A stretch of 38,497 bases of DNA from Helicobacter saguini (GCF_000762875.2 NZ_JRMP02000021.1:1-38497), one strand, 5' to 3'; counted from the first letter of the stretch, positions 25,848 through 34,745 are shown. Translations and numbers: made by a program. Notes: generated by a model from the letters alone, not told the origin.

Positions 25848-25899
25848 ATTTTTCCTTAAATTTCATTTTCATAAAGGGCGACAAAGGGTAGGATAAAAT

Positions 25900-26017
25900 A
25901 TTTTATAGAATCTAGATTCTATATTTTATTTTACTAACACTTTATAGTGTGGATAGAATCTAGATTCTATATTTTAAAACCTATCGCCCACCCAACGCCC
26001 TACTTTTTATATAGAAT
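25900..26017. repeat. Intergenic palindromes built from paired 9-bp repeats
   Basis: The 170-base gap between pal and the second Pal-like gene contains two perfect 18-bp palindromes ATAGAATCTAGATTCTAT (near 25910 and 25950), i.e. two repeat copies head to head sharing a central TCTAGA, plus a nearby pair spaced by CT. There is no gene in this gap. Confidence 0.8.
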
Positions 26018-26662
26018 CTACTTAGATTCTACAATATCAGTCCTGCGGTTTTTGGCATAACACTCAGGCGTTTTGTCTTTACACACAGGCTTATGCGTGC
26101 CATAAGATATTGTTTTAAACATATTTTTTGGCAACCCTTGCAAGACTAAAGCGTCCCGCACAGCCAAAGCGCGTTTTTGTCCTAACGCCATATTGTATTC
26201 ATCGCTACCAAACTCATCGGTATTCCCTTGCAACACGATAGATTTTATATCCTTATCTTTGATAAGCTTCGCATTCCCTTTCACATAGTCTTTCATATCA
26301 TCGCGGATGTCGTATTTATCAAAGTTAAAATAAATCGTAGCAAGTGAATCTAAAGCTACACCATCATCATCAGTTGGCGTGGTAGCCATTTCATCGCTAT
26401 TTTCTTCACCTTCATTTGACGCATTTGCATTAGAATCATCGCCTTCACCAGAATCTGCCGAGCCGCCATCAGGGGCATTTCCATTTACATCAAGTCCGCC
26501 ATTCACTTCAAAGTTGCCATCTTTGATTGTCGTTTCTTCTGGCGCTTGGTCTTTTTCAGTAGTGCTTTTACTCGTGCTACCCGAGCTATCCACATTCTTA
26601 CTACCACAGCCTATCACAAAAAAAAGTGATAACAATAACGCACCAAAACCTACAAATTTCAT
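26018..26662 (-). CDS. pal: Peptidoglycan-associated lipoprotein Pal
   Basis: A 214-aa lipoprotein. The signal MKFVGFGALLLSLFFVIGC ends in a lipobox with Cys19, then an acidic Asn/Asp/Gly/Ser-rich spacer (about 20-105), then the OmpA-like peptidoglycan-binding domain (IYFNFDKYDIRDDM, LQGNTDEFGSDEYN, KRALAVRDAL, CYAKNRRTDIV). It anchors the outer membrane to the wall and partners TolB. I chose ATG 26662 because GTTAAGGAGATGTGTT precedes it and the lipoprotein signal starts there; the open frame extends 19 codons further upstream. tolB ends 88 bases upstream. Confidence 0.95.
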   Translation of the reverse strand: MKFVGFGALLLSLFFVIGCGSKNVDSSGSTSKSTTEKDQAPEETTIKDGNFEVNGGLDVNGNAPDGGSADSGEGDDSNANASNEGEENSDEMATTPTDDDGVALDSLATIYFNFDKYDIRDDMKDYVKGNAKLIKDKDIKSIVLQGNTDEFGSDEYNMALGQKRALAVRDALVLQGLPKNMFKTISYGTHKPVCKDKTPECYAKNRRTDIVESK

Positions 26663-26750
26663 AACACATCTCCTTAACAATGAAATTCCACTTTCAAATA
26701 ATCTTGCAATTTTACCCAAAAATTAACAAAAAAATAAACAAAATCGCATT

Positions 26751-28022
26751 TTACCAATCAAATGCTTGAATTTTCACACTTTTTAGCGGAAATAAAAAAC
26801 TTTTATTAATCGATAAACGAATAATCCCTATCGCATTTTCGCCCCGCTCTTGCCGCAAATACATTATAGAATCTCCATCACCACTAAATTGTGGAATCTT
26901 ATTTACGCCCTTGCGACTTAGTCGCCTTGCATAGTCACTTTGCGAGCTAACTAGATATAAATTAAACACATTGCTACCGGTTTCTTCATCAGTTTCACGA
27001 CTAGAATACACGATATACTGCCCAAAAGTTGAAAGTGAGCTATTATTTCGCCCTTGAAACACAACCTGATTTACACTAGCCCCCGGGCGTAAATCCTGCA
27101 TAAAAACATTAGGATACCCCAGCCTATCACTTACAAAGACAAAGCTTTTATCATTATTTGTAAAATGCGCATTTACATCAATGCCTGAATAATTCGTAAG
27201 CTGTGTCAAATTCTTAGAGCGAACATCATATAAATACACATCACTTAAATTATTTGGCGATAGCGACATAAGCAATTTAGAATCATCACGCGAAACATCG
27301 CTAACCACTGCCATTCCCTGCGACTGCGTTATTTTCTCACTCTCACCCGTGTAAAGATTATACTTATAAATCGTGGCAACATCCGTTATCCGCGTATAAT
27401 AAAAGGACGTCTGCTTAGAATCTGCCCATTTTGGAAAGATATTTAGCCCATTGCTAATAATGGTTTTTTGATATGAGTAAGTGTAATCCGCTAGCACAAT
27501 ATCATTTCGCGCGCTCCCCACAAACGAGCTAAAAATCACATAACGATTTATCCATGAAATATCAGGGGCTTTAATATATTCATTCAAATAATTTGCAAAA
27601 GCATGTGAAATAAATGGATATTTCTCAATCTCATCTTGGCTAGATTCTATATTTATACGCTTATCAGTGGCAAAATCAAGCAAGGTCAAAACGCCACTTG
27701 CGCCCTTTCCTTGCTTTTTAAAAGAGACTTGTGCGATAAAATTAATATTTTTTGCCTTATATTCTTGCAAGGCGAGATTATTTGAAAGCATATCGCCCTT
27801 TAACGTATCATCATAATATACATTAAAATGCCCTATAATACGCAAATCCTGCACTAGCATTTTATAAATTTTCATCGTATTTTCATTGCCATCAGCGGCA
27901 ATCACTTGGATATTTGGGATATTTTGCGTTTCTTTGGTAATCATTATGGTTTTGTCATCATCGGCATAAGAGAGACTTAGGGCGAGTATAAGGGCAAATA
28001 AGATTTTAAAAATATTTGACAT
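26751..28022 (-). CDS. tolB: Tol-Pal system protein TolB
   Basis: A 423-aa periplasmic protein with a signal peptide (SNIFKILFALILALSLSYA), an N-terminal alpha/beta domain (AADGNENTMKIYKMLVQDLRIIGHFNVYY) and a beta-propeller with TolB repeats (DVSRDDSKLLMSLSPNNLSDVYLYDVRS, THFTN-type strands, FSGDGDSIMYLRQ). It cycles between Pal and TolA during envelope constriction. It heads the block tolB-pal-Pal2-cpoB-slyD; tolQ, tolR and tolA are not upstream here, where the DNA turns to ribosomal genes. A TATCAT-like -10 lies at 28054-28059. Confidence 0.94.
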   Translation of the reverse strand: MSNIFKILFALILALSLSYADDDKTIMITKETQNIPNIQVIAADGNENTMKIYKMLVQDLRIIGHFNVYYDDTLKGDMLSNNLALQEYKAKNINFIAQVSFKKQGKGASGVLTLLDFATDKRINIESSQDEIEKYPFISHAFANYLNEYIKAPDISWINRYVIFSSFVGSARNDIVLADYTYSYQKTIISNGLNIFPKWADSKQTSFYYTRITDVATIYKYNLYTGESEKITQSQGMAVVSDVSRDDSKLLMSLSPNNLSDVYLYDVRSKNLTQLTNYSGIDVNAHFTNNDKSFVFVSDRLGYPNVFMQDLRPGASVNQVVFQGRNNSSLSTFGQYIVYSSRETDEETGSNVFNLYLVSSQSDYARRLSRKGVNKIPQFSGDGDSIMYLRQERGENAIGIIRLSINKSFLFPLKSVKIQAFDW

Positions 28023-28235
28023 TTTTTATCCTTTTTAAGATTCTAAACGTAAAATGATAGCAAGGAAATGTTTAGATTCTATTTTTTTAGATTCTTTTTT
28101 TGGTTGTTTATAGAATCTTGGTTGGTGTGGAATTTTTTGTGTAATTTTTAGAATCTTGCTTTTTTATAGAATCTTGTTTTATGATTTTTTAGAATCTTTT
28201 ATTAAATCTAGCTTAAATTCAGCTTCCTTTAAGGT

Positions 28236-28250
28236 TAGATTCTATATAAT
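28236..28250 (+). promoter_or_regulatory. Repeat-adjacent -10 box, rplM-rpsI promoter
   Basis: TAGATTCTATATAAT: a repeat copy (28236-28244) directly followed by TATAAT (28245-28250), 47 bases before the rplM ATG. The 270-base gap between tolB and rplM otherwise contains several single repeat copies and no gene. Confidence 0.5.
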
Positions 28251-28296
28251 TTCGGCTTTTAATATAAAACAATACAATTTAATAAAGGTCAAAATT

Positions 28297-28728
28297 ATGG
28301 AACTTACAAAAACTCCAAAGCACACGCAAATAAAGCAAGAATGGGTGTTGCTTGATGCTAAAGACAAGGTTTTTGGGCGACTTGTGGCTGAAATTGCTAC
28401 TATTTTGCGTGGTAAGCACAAGCCCACTTTTACGCCAAATATGGATTGTGGCGATTTTGTCGTGGTGATTAACGCTAAGGGCGTGAAATTCACAGGGCAA
28501 AATAAGTTGAGCGATAAAAAATATCACACGCATTCAGGCTATTTTGGTAGCACGAAGAGCAAAAATTTGGGCGAAATGCTTGAAAAACAGCCTGAAAAAC
28601 TCTACAAACTAGCCGTGCGTGGAATGCTACCAAAGACTAAACTAGGGCGTGCAATGCTTAAAAAGCTAAAAGTGTATAGCGGAGCGGAACATCCGCACAC
28701 AGCGCAATTCACAAAAAAAGATAAATAA
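28297..28728 (+). CDS. rplM: 50S ribosomal protein L13
   Basis: A 143-aa L13. Family blocks [39 protein letters not shown] and [21 protein letters not shown] are all present. The start is ATG 28297 (AATAAAGGTC ribosome site); the open frame extends 47 codons upstream through repeat-rich leader DNA that is unlikely to be translated. rpsI follows after 11 bases, the standard L13-S9 operon. No repeat insert is present. Confidence 0.98.
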   Translation: MELTKTPKHTQIKQEWVLLDAKDKVFGRLVAEIATILRGKHKPTFTPNMDCGDFVVVINAKGVKFTGQNKLSDKKYHTHSGYFGSTKSKNLGEMLEKQPEKLYKLAVRGMLPKTKLGRAMLKKLKVYSGAEHPHTAQFTKKDK

Positions 28729-28739
28729 AAAGGAAAAAA

Positions 28740-29132
28740 ATGAGTAAGATTTACGCAACAGGAAAACGAAAAACAGCAGTGGCAAAAGTGTGGTTAAAGC
28801 CCGGCAGTGGCAAGATTCTAATTAATGGCATAGGACTTGATGAGTGGCTTGGCGGGCATGATAGTATCAAAATGAAGGTTATGCAGCCGCTTGTGATTAC
28901 AAAGCAGGATAAAAGTGTGGATATTACCGCAGTTACACTTGGCGGGGGCTATTCAGCTCAAGCAGACGCTTTGCGTAGCGGCATTGCTAAGGCGTTGAAT
29001 TTATTTGATAGAGAGGCTTTTAGAAAGGATTTGAAAGTGGCAGGTTTGCTTACTCGTGACGCACGTGTGGTAGAACGTAAAAAATATGGAAAACGCAAAG
29101 CCCGCCGCAGCCCACAATTCTCAAAACGCTAG
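28740..29132 (+). CDS. rpsI: 30S ribosomal protein S9
   Basis: A 130-aa S9 with the typical [21 protein letters not shown] start, the glycine-rich [19 protein letters not shown] segment and the basic C-terminal tail [17 protein letters not shown] that reaches the decoding centre. The start ATG 28740 follows AAAAAGGAAAAAA. Second gene of the rplM-rpsI operon. Confidence 0.98.
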   Translation: MSKIYATGKRKTAVAKVWLKPGSGKILINGIGLDEWLGGHDSIKMKVMQPLVITKQDKSVDITAVTLGGGYSAQADALRSGIAKALNLFDREAFRKDLKVAGLLTRDARVVERKKYGKRKARRSPQFSKR

Positions 29133-29178
29133 AATCTATGTTGCAATCCATTTTAGATTCTATAAAAAGTTACAAAAT

Positions 29179-29589
29179 ATGAAATATTCAAAGTCATTTA
29201 TCAGCATTTACGCACTTTTGCTAAGCCTTAGCATTAGCCTTGTGGCGTTGCATACACTGCGTAATTTGGCGTTAAAAAAAGATATTTCAATAGCACTTCT
29301 TTTTCAAAAGCAAAGTTTGCTTTATGCTAAAAGTTTGAAAAATATCGCTCTTGCTTGTCTTAAAAGATTTTCGCTAAAAGTTTGCCAAAAAGATTCTATA
29401 AATTTTGATAGCCATTTTAGTGGGACTTACGCTATTAGCGAGATTCAAAGTGCAAACACACAAGGGAAAAACGCCAAAAAAACACTAATTTTAGATATTA
29501 TGATTTATGCAAATACGCTCCTTAGCACCCACCCGCTGCACCACTCCGCGCGTTTTATTATTAATAATTACGCTGATAAAACGCCCTAA
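29179..29589 (+). CDS. Small membrane-anchored protein, possible pseudopilin-like
   Basis: A 136-aa protein. I chose ATG 29179 because the open frame otherwise begins inside rpsI. It begins MKYSKSFISIYALLLSLSIS with a long hydrophobic N-terminal helix and a soluble remainder (LKKDISIALLFQKQSLLYAKSLKNIALACLKRFSLKVCQ...). Together with the adjacent type IV pilus/type II secretion-type ATPase this could be a pseudopilin or a competence (Cts-like) component. There is no clear prepilin-peptidase Gly-Phe-Thr-x-x-Glu site, so the assignment is weak. It lies 46 bases after rpsI and 18 bases before the ATPase gene. Confidence 0.6.
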   Translation: MKYSKSFISIYALLLSLSISLVALHTLRNLALKKDISIALLFQKQSLLYAKSLKNIALACLKRFSLKVCQKDSINFDSHFSGTYAISEIQSANTQGKNAKKTLILDIMIYANTLLSTHPLHHSARFIINNYADKTP

Positions 29590-29607
29590 GATTCTAAAGG
29601 AGCAACA

Positions 29608-30558
29608 TTGAATCTAAACGAGCTAATAGAGATTGCCACGCAAAATAATGTGAGTGATATTCACATAAATGACGCGATTTTTTTTCGTGTGAATAAGAAA
29701 ATAATGCAATTTAATCCGCAAAGCGATATAGATTCCATAAAAACCGAGCTAGATTCTATAAATACAGAATCTAATGACCACAAAAGCCAGAATGAAAAAA
29801 GTTTTACAACTATGATAAATGAAACTAAAATAAGAATAAGTTACTATTTTTCTAACTACAAAAATTGCTATGCTATTAGAATCCTAAAAAGCAAGATTCC
29901 AACCCTTGCAAGTTTGAATACGCCAAAAGTGCTAGAATCTTTGAGTTTGAATGATAGCGGACTAATCCTTGTGTGTGGCGCTACAGGCGTTGGCAAAAGC
30001 ACGAGCCTTGCAGCGATGATAAACCACATAAATGAGAGCGCAAATAAGCACATTTTGACAATCGAAGACCCCATTGAATACGAGCATAAAAGCAAGAATA
30101 GCCTTATCACGCAGCGAGAAATAAGGCGAGATTCTAGCGATTTTGAGAGTGCGTTAAAGGCGAGTTTAAGGCAGGACCCAGATGTGATTTTAATCGGCGA
30201 GATTTTAGATTCAAAAGTGCTAAAAATGGCGATAAATCACGCTCTAAGCGGACATTTGGTGCTTGCTAGTTTTCATGCGTTTTCGTGCGCTCACGCGGTT
30301 TCGCGCATTTTAGGGATGTGTAGCGATGATGCGAATGCGCATGCGAATTTGGCGGATTGTTTGCAGGGCATCATTACGCAGAAATTATACGCAGATTCTG
30401 GCGTTTCTAACACGCCTATAAGCCTTAAAGCCGACTTTGAGATTCTAATCGCAAATCCCGCCGTTAGAATCCTAATCAAAGAAAACAAAATAAACCAGCT
30501 AGATTCACAAATCTCAATGGGTCGCGAATTTGGCATGCAACATTTTTTGAAAAAATAA
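29608..30558 (+). CDS. PilT/GspE-family secretion ATPase, short form
   Basis: A 316-aa hexameric-ATPase family member. It has Walker A GATGVGKST (about 124-132), Asp box ILTIEDPIEYEH, Walker B DPDVILIGEI (about 191-199) and His box GHLVLASFHAFS (about 215-226). The order and short N-terminal domain fit PilT-like retraction ATPases better than the longer PilB/GspE. The start is TTG 29608 with AAAGGAG nine bases before; no ATG alternative fits. Residues about 40-62 contain repeat-derived DSIKTELDSINTES. Helicobacter pylori has no type IV pili, so this is probably part of a competence or type II secretion apparatus with the small upstream protein; other components are not in the window. Confidence 0.85.
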   Translation: MNLNELIEIATQNNVSDIHINDAIFFRVNKKIMQFNPQSDIDSIKTELDSINTESNDHKSQNEKSFTTMINETKIRISYYFSNYKNCYAIRILKSKIPTLASLNTPKVLESLSLNDSGLILVCGATGVGKSTSLAAMINHINESANKHILTIEDPIEYEHKSKNSLITQREIRRDSSDFESALKASLRQDPDVILIGEILDSKVLKMAINHALSGHLVLASFHAFSCAHAVSRILGMCSDDANAHANLADCLQGIITQKLYADSGVSNTPISLKADFEILIANPAVRILIKENKINQLDSQISMGREFGMQHFLKK

Positions 30559-30754
30559 AATTGTATTTTGAAACATTTAGATTCTTTAGAATCTAAGGTA
30601 AATTTAAGGAGAAATTATAAATGCAGATTCTATGCAGAATCTAGTGGGTGGGACAAATCTTTAATAGATTTTAAACAAGACATTAGAATCTATTGTGTTA
30701 ATAAGATTCTACAACACTCTTAGCACAAATCGTTCCAAATATAGAATCTAGATT
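30559..30754. other. Intergenic stretch between convergent genes
   Basis: 196 bases between the PilT-like gene and the DMT transporter. It holds several 9-bp-repeat copies, including a palindromic TAGAATCTAGATTCTA pair near 30737-30755, and a good ribosome-site look-alike (AAGGAG) before an ATG at 30621 that opens only a 7-codon frame. No gene is visible. Confidence 0.6.
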
Positions 30755-31924
30755 CTATACAGAATCTTTTTTCGCGAAATAGACGCCTAAGATTATTATT
30801 AAAATGCCGCAGATTTCAAGTGTGCTAAGTCTTTCTCCTAGTATCAAAAAGCCCATGATTGCGGCGATTACGGGCGCGACTAGCAGCAATAAAAATGAAG
30901 TTTGTGAATCTAGTTTGCCCAAAATAAAGTTGAAAAAGCCCTGCCCGACTAGCTGTCCAAAAAATGCGATTAAGACTAGCAGGGCTAGTGTGCGAAAGTC
31001 GCTTGGCACTTGCAGCCCCTCTACGCAGCACGCTACGATAAATAGCACAACTGTCGCGCCTAGCGTGCTATAAGCCATAATTTCTAATGTGCCAAAACGC
31101 CGCCTTAATGCGTAAATGAACGCTAAAAATAATGCGTATCCAAGGGCGCTAAGACATGCCAAAAGGTCGCCATATACGCTACTTACGCCGCTTTCATCCT
31201 TGCCTTTGATTAGCACGACTAAGCCAAAAATTGCGATAAACACGCCCACAAAAAAGCTTTTTTTGATTTTTTCGCCGAAAAATAAAACGCCCAAAGGAAT
31301 TAAAATGAAGCAGGACATACACGAGATTAGATTGACATTTGCCACGCTTGTGTTTTTTAGTGCGAGATTGAAAAATATTAAATCAAAAGCGAAAAATACC
31401 CCCGCAAAAAGCATTAAAATAAAGTCTTTCAAGGGAACTTTTAGGGTGGTTTTGTTAGGAATTTTAGAACTTTTTTGTGGATTTATAGAATCTTGTTGGG
31501 CAGATTCTATATTTTCTTTAATAGGGCGGTAAGCGGCGTTTAGATTTTTAGAATCTACACTATAAATAGGGCGGTGGGTGGGCGAAAGGCTTTTAGATTC
31601 TATGTTTTGCGAGTTAGATTCCATATTTTCCTTAGAATCTTTAGAATCTATTTTAAAATCTTGCAAGTTAGATTCTATATTTTTAGAATCTTGCATAGAT
31701 ATTTCGCTTTCGCTCAATATGACAGAGTGTTTTTTACAATCTTTTCTCATAAAAATAAAAGTCGCCAAAAAGAAAAAAGGAGTAGCGATTGCCACGCGAT
31801 AAAGTGCGATATTTATAGGCGAAATATCAATCATTTTTACTAGCACACTAGCATAAATTATGCAGCTTTCCGCCAAAATAGCCAAAATTACAAATGGCAA
31901 TTTAGAATCTTTTTTCACTTTCAT
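30755..31924 (-). CDS. DMT/EamA-family transporter with composite loop insert
   Basis: A 389-aa multi-helix inner-membrane protein of the drug/metabolite transporter superfamily. The two EamA halves are visible: SCIIYASVLVKMIDISPINIALYRVAIATP and, in the second half, AYSTLGATVVLFIVA to FFGQLVGQGFFNFILGKL. Typical family length is about 300. The excess is a polar insert at about 62-160 between helix 2 and helix 3. It is made of 9-bp-repeat copies, a GTCATATTGAGCG-type repeat (read as HSVILSESEISM) and two copies of a PTHRPI/AAYRPI module also found in the GT2 genes. Substrate unknown. Confidence 0.85.
   Translation of the reverse strand: MKVKKDSKLPFVILAILAESCIIYASVLVKMIDISPINIALYRVAIATPFFFLATFIFMRKDCKKHSVILSESEISMQDSKNIESNLQDFKIDSKDSKENMESNSQNIESKSLSPTHRPIYSVDSKNLNAAYRPIKENIESAQQDSINPQKSSKIPNKTTLKVPLKDFILMLFAGVFFAFDLIFFNLALKNTSVANVNLISCMSCFILIPLGVLFFGEKIKKSFFVGVFIAIFGLVVLIKGKDESGVSSVYGDLLACLSALGYALFLAFIYALRRRFGTLEIMAYSTLGATVVLFIVACCVEGLQVPSDFRTLALLVLIAFFGQLVGQGFFNFILGKLDSQTSFLLLLVAPVIAAIMGFLILGERLSTLEICGILIIILGVYFAKKDSV
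31698..31728. repeat. GTCATATTGAGCG dispersed repeat inside the transporter gene
   Basis: The minus strand reads GTCATATTGAGCGAAAGCG then AAATATCT, an imperfect palindrome (AGATATTT...AAATATCT is not symmetric throughout). It is of the type often seen as dispersed short repeats in Helicobacter. It contributes HSVILSESEIS to the transporter loop. Confidence 0.5.
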
Positions 31925-32005
31925 AAACCATAGAACCTACTTTCAAAATTGCAATATTCTACCTAAAATTCTATTTTAGATTCTATAATTTCTATAATTT
32001 TATTT

Positions 32006-32011
32006 TATAAT
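32006..32011 (+). promoter_or_regulatory. pyrG promoter -10, last of three TATAAT boxes
   Basis: Three TATAATTT units occur in a row (31984, 31993 and 32006). The first is fused to a TAGATTCTA copy at 31977-31985. The last is 41 bases before ATG 32052. Confidence 0.5.
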
Positions 32012-32051
32012 TTCAGCTTTAAAAATATAGAATCTAAACGCAAGAGAAAAT

Positions 32052-33839
32052 ATGAGTAAAGTTACGAAGTATATTTTTGTTACAGGGGGGGTGCTAAGTT
32101 CGCTTGGCAAGGGCATTTCAAGCAGTTCCATAGGCACTTTGATGAAACATGCAGGATATAAAGTTTCTATCCTAAAAATTGACCCTTATATAAATGTAGA
32201 CCCCGGCACGATGAGCCCCTTAGAGCATGGCGAGGTCTTTGTCACGGCAGATGGGGCGGAAACAGACCTTGATATAGGGCATTATGAGCGGTTTTTAAAT
32301 ACGAATTTCAGCAAAAATAATAATTTTACCACCGGGCAGATTTATCTATCAGTCATCGAAAAGGAGCGAAAGGGCGAGTATTTGGGTAAGACAATTCAAA
32401 TCGTCCCGCATATCACTGATGAAATCAAAAGCCGCATTACAAAGGCTGGGGAGGGCTATGATTTTCTCATTGTCGAGCTAGGCGGCACGGTGGGCGATAT
32501 TGAGGGTATGCCGTATTTAGAGGCGATGCGACAGCTAAAGCAAGAAAATGGCGTGCAAAATGTGCTAAGTATCCACGTAACGCTTGTGCCGTATGTGAAA
32601 GCCGCTGATGAGCTAAAGACAAAGCCCACACAGCATAGCGTGCAAGAGCTCCGCCGCATAGGGATTTCCCCGCAGATTATCATTGCTAGAAGTGAAATGC
32701 CTTTGGAAAAAGATACGAAGCAAAAGATTGCACTAAGTTGCGATGTGGAGTATGATAGCGTGATTAGCGCGGCTGATGCAAGAAGCATTTATAAATGTCC
32801 GCTAATTTTTGTAAATGAGGGGATTTTAACGCCCATTTCGCGTAGTCTAGGCTTGAAAGAGTTAGCTCCAAATATGAGCGAGTGGGACTTATTAGTTAAA
32901 AAGATTCTAAGCCCTAGTAAGAAGGTTAAAATCGGCTTTGTGGGTAAGTATTTGAGCTTAAAAGAGAGCTATAAATCGCTGCTTGAAGCCCTTACACACG
33001 CGGGTGCAAACCTTGATACGAAAGTAGAAATCGACTTTATAGATTCTACAAATTTGGATATTGAAAAGCTAAAAAATTTGGATGGAATCTTAGTGCCGGG
33101 CGGCTTTGGCGAACGCGGTGTAAAGGGCAAACTAGAGGCTATAAAATATGCTAGGGAAAATGGAATCCCTTTTTTAGGAATATGCTTAGGAATGCAACTA
33201 GCGTTATTAGAATTTGCCAAAAATGTATTGAAACTGCCCAGGGCTAATTCTAGCGAATTTGATAAAAATTGCGAAAATCCTATCATTTATATGATACAAG
33301 ATTTTATCGATAGCGAGGGTAAAAAGCAGGTTAGGACGCATAATTCGCCACTTGGCGGGACTATGCGGCTAGGGGAGTATGAGTGCTATGTTAAGCCAGA
33401 TTCTATCTTGTCGCGTGCATATAACGGGGCAAAGGTGATAAAAGAGCGTCATCGCCATCGCTATGAAGCAAATCCAAAGTATAGAGCGTTATTTGAATCA
33501 CATGGGCTAATTGTAAGTGGTGAGTGTGATAAACTTATTGAAGCAGTCGAGCTTTCAACCCCGATTATTGAATCTAAGTTGCTAGATTCTAAGTTAGATT
33601 TTAAAGTGGATTCTAAAGAATTTACAAAATCTAGCTTAGATTCTAAGGATTTTATAGAATCTAATGTGATTTATAAAGATTCTATAGAATCTAGGCGAGA
33701 TTCTAAGGGCGTTAAAAATTCGAAAAAAACACATCCATTCTTTGTCGGCGTGCAATTCCACCCAGAATTTACTTCGCGTTTGCAAAACCCAAATCCCATA
33801 ATTTTAGAATTTGTAAAAGTAGCAAGTAATACATACTAA
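32052..33839 (+). CDS. pyrG: CTP synthase with repeat-derived insert before the catalytic His-Glu
   Basis: A 595-aa CTP synthase, converting UTP to CTP with glutamine nitrogen. The synthetase domain opens with [23 protein letters not shown] and has the [23 protein letters not shown] block. The class I glutaminase domain has its Cys nucleophile at about residue 378 ([11 protein letters not shown]) and the His570/Glu572 pair in GVQFHPEF. The family is normally about 535-545 aa. The excess is about 55 residues at about 503-558 ([20 protein letters not shown]...), made of 9-bp-repeat copies and inserted just before [14 protein letters not shown]. All catalytic residues remain. Because CTP synthase is essential, the insert must be tolerated. 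Confidence 0.97.
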   Translation: MSKVTKYIFVTGGVLSSLGKGISSSSIGTLMKHAGYKVSILKIDPYINVDPGTMSPLEHGEVFVTADGAETDLDIGHYERFLNTNFSKNNNFTTGQIYLSVIEKERKGEYLGKTIQIVPHITDEIKSRITKAGEGYDFLIVELGGTVGDIEGMPYLEAMRQLKQENGVQNVLSIHVTLVPYVKAADELKTKPTQHSVQELRRIGISPQIIIARSEMPLEKDTKQKIALSCDVEYDSVISAADARSIYKCPLIFVNEGILTPISRSLGLKELAPNMSEWDLLVKKILSPSKKVKIGFVGKYLSLKESYKSLLEALTHAGANLDTKVEIDFIDSTNLDIEKLKNLDGILVPGGFGERGVKGKLEAIKYARENGIPFLGICLGMQLALLEFAKNVLKLPRANSSEFDKNCENPIIYMIQDFIDSEGKKQVRTHNSPLGGTMRLGEYECYVKPDSILSRAYNGAKVIKERHRHRYEANPKYRALFESHGLIVSGECDKLIEAVELSTPIIESKLLDSKLDFKVDSKEFTKSSLDSKDFIESNVIYKDSIESRRDSKGVKNSKKTHPFFVGVQFHPEFTSRLQNPNPIILEFVKVASNTY

Positions 33840-33852
33840 GACCCATAAAATC

Positions 33853-34656
33853 CTAACTATATTTCTCAATTTCCCTTTCAATAGATTCTATAAAAGCATC
33901 TTTGTAAGGGGCGTTAGCAGGGAGTTTATCTTTCATAGAATCTAGATTATTTAGATAGTCCTGCATAGTCAAATTGCCGCGCGTCAGCTCAAATTTTAAA
34001 AAGAGCCAATAAGTATTTAGCACATCGCTTTGGCAGTAAAAATCGACCTTTGCTAAGTCATTATCCTTGTAAATTAGCTCATGCACTTGCCCGCCATCGA
34101 CCTCGAACTTGCCCATAATACCGCACATCTTGCACACCGCATCAAGGCTAAAACTCCGCGCCGCGCCCCACACACCAAGCGTATCATACAAGTCCAAGTG
34201 AAAGCGCTCACTATGGCGCACGCGGTAATTTTCCCACTTATTTTTATTCGCCTTTGGGTTATCCACCTCGTAGTATGCGGACAAGTTTAGGTTGTATTTT
34301 AACGCACGCAGTGCGATTAGGGGCATATCATAACCGCGTCCATTAAAGCTAATTAGGCGTGGGTTTTTTTTATTTATAAACTCGCTAAATTCTTTTAATA
34401 AAATTTCTTCGCGGCTCTCCCACGCGATGTCCTTTGCAAAATGCCCTACTTTTATAAAATTCCCAAATTCATCTGCTGCCACGCTCGCGATACTAACGAT
34501 TTTATGAAAGCTAAGGGGCAAAAAATCGCTCCCACTTAGCTCATTTTGCGCCTTAAATGCCTGCTCGCACACCTCTAAATCACTACCCTCATAATGATAA
34601 ACCTCGCGTAACAACGCCACATCAGGCACACTCTCAATGTCAAAAACTAGAATCAA
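33853..34656 (-). CDS. DnaQ-like 3'-5' exonuclease, PolB-exo-related
   Basis: A 267-aa protein of the predicted exonuclease family related to the proofreading domain of DNA polymerase B. The catalytic acid motifs are in order: DIES in MILVFDIESVPDV, the Asp of SFNGRGYDMPLIALRAL, and the final Tyr/Asp block FYCQSDVLNTYWLF. A further HLDLYDTLG block in the middle is typical. The start ATG 34656 follows AAAAAGGATTTTG on the minus strand. The role in the cell is unknown; nothing nearby indicates one. It is convergent with pyrG, and repeat-derived residues are few (LDSMKD near the C-terminus). Confidence 0.82.
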   Translation of the reverse strand: MILVFDIESVPDVALLREVYHYEGSDLEVCEQAFKAQNELSGSDFLPLSFHKIVSIASVAADEFGNFIKVGHFAKDIAWESREEILLKEFSEFINKKNPRLISFNGRGYDMPLIALRALKYNLNLSAYYEVDNPKANKNKWENYRVRHSERFHLDLYDTLGVWGAARSFSLDAVCKMCGIMGKFEVDGGQVHELIYKDNDLAKVDFYCQSDVLNTYWLFLKFELTRGNLTMQDYLNNLDSMKDKLPANAPYKDAFIESIEREIEKYS

Positions 34657-34745
34657 ACAAAATCCTTTTTCTTAGAAATTATTGTATTGTAAGCAATTTT
34701 TATGAATTTTTATCTCCTTGTTTATTTTAAATATTAATTTTCACA

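Noticed and set aside
28156-28296. 47-codon N-terminal extension of L13
   Set aside because: It runs through repeat-rich leader and the promoter; L13 homologues start at the 28297 ATG.
30621-30644. Seven-codon frame with a good ribosome-site look-alike
   Set aside because: Too short to support as a gene, and its codons are mostly repeat sequence.
32085-32091. G7 tract near the start of pyrG as a phase-variation site
   Set aside because: It encodes the conserved Thr-Gly-Gly-Val of the enzyme's nucleotide loop, and pyrG is essential; the run is short.
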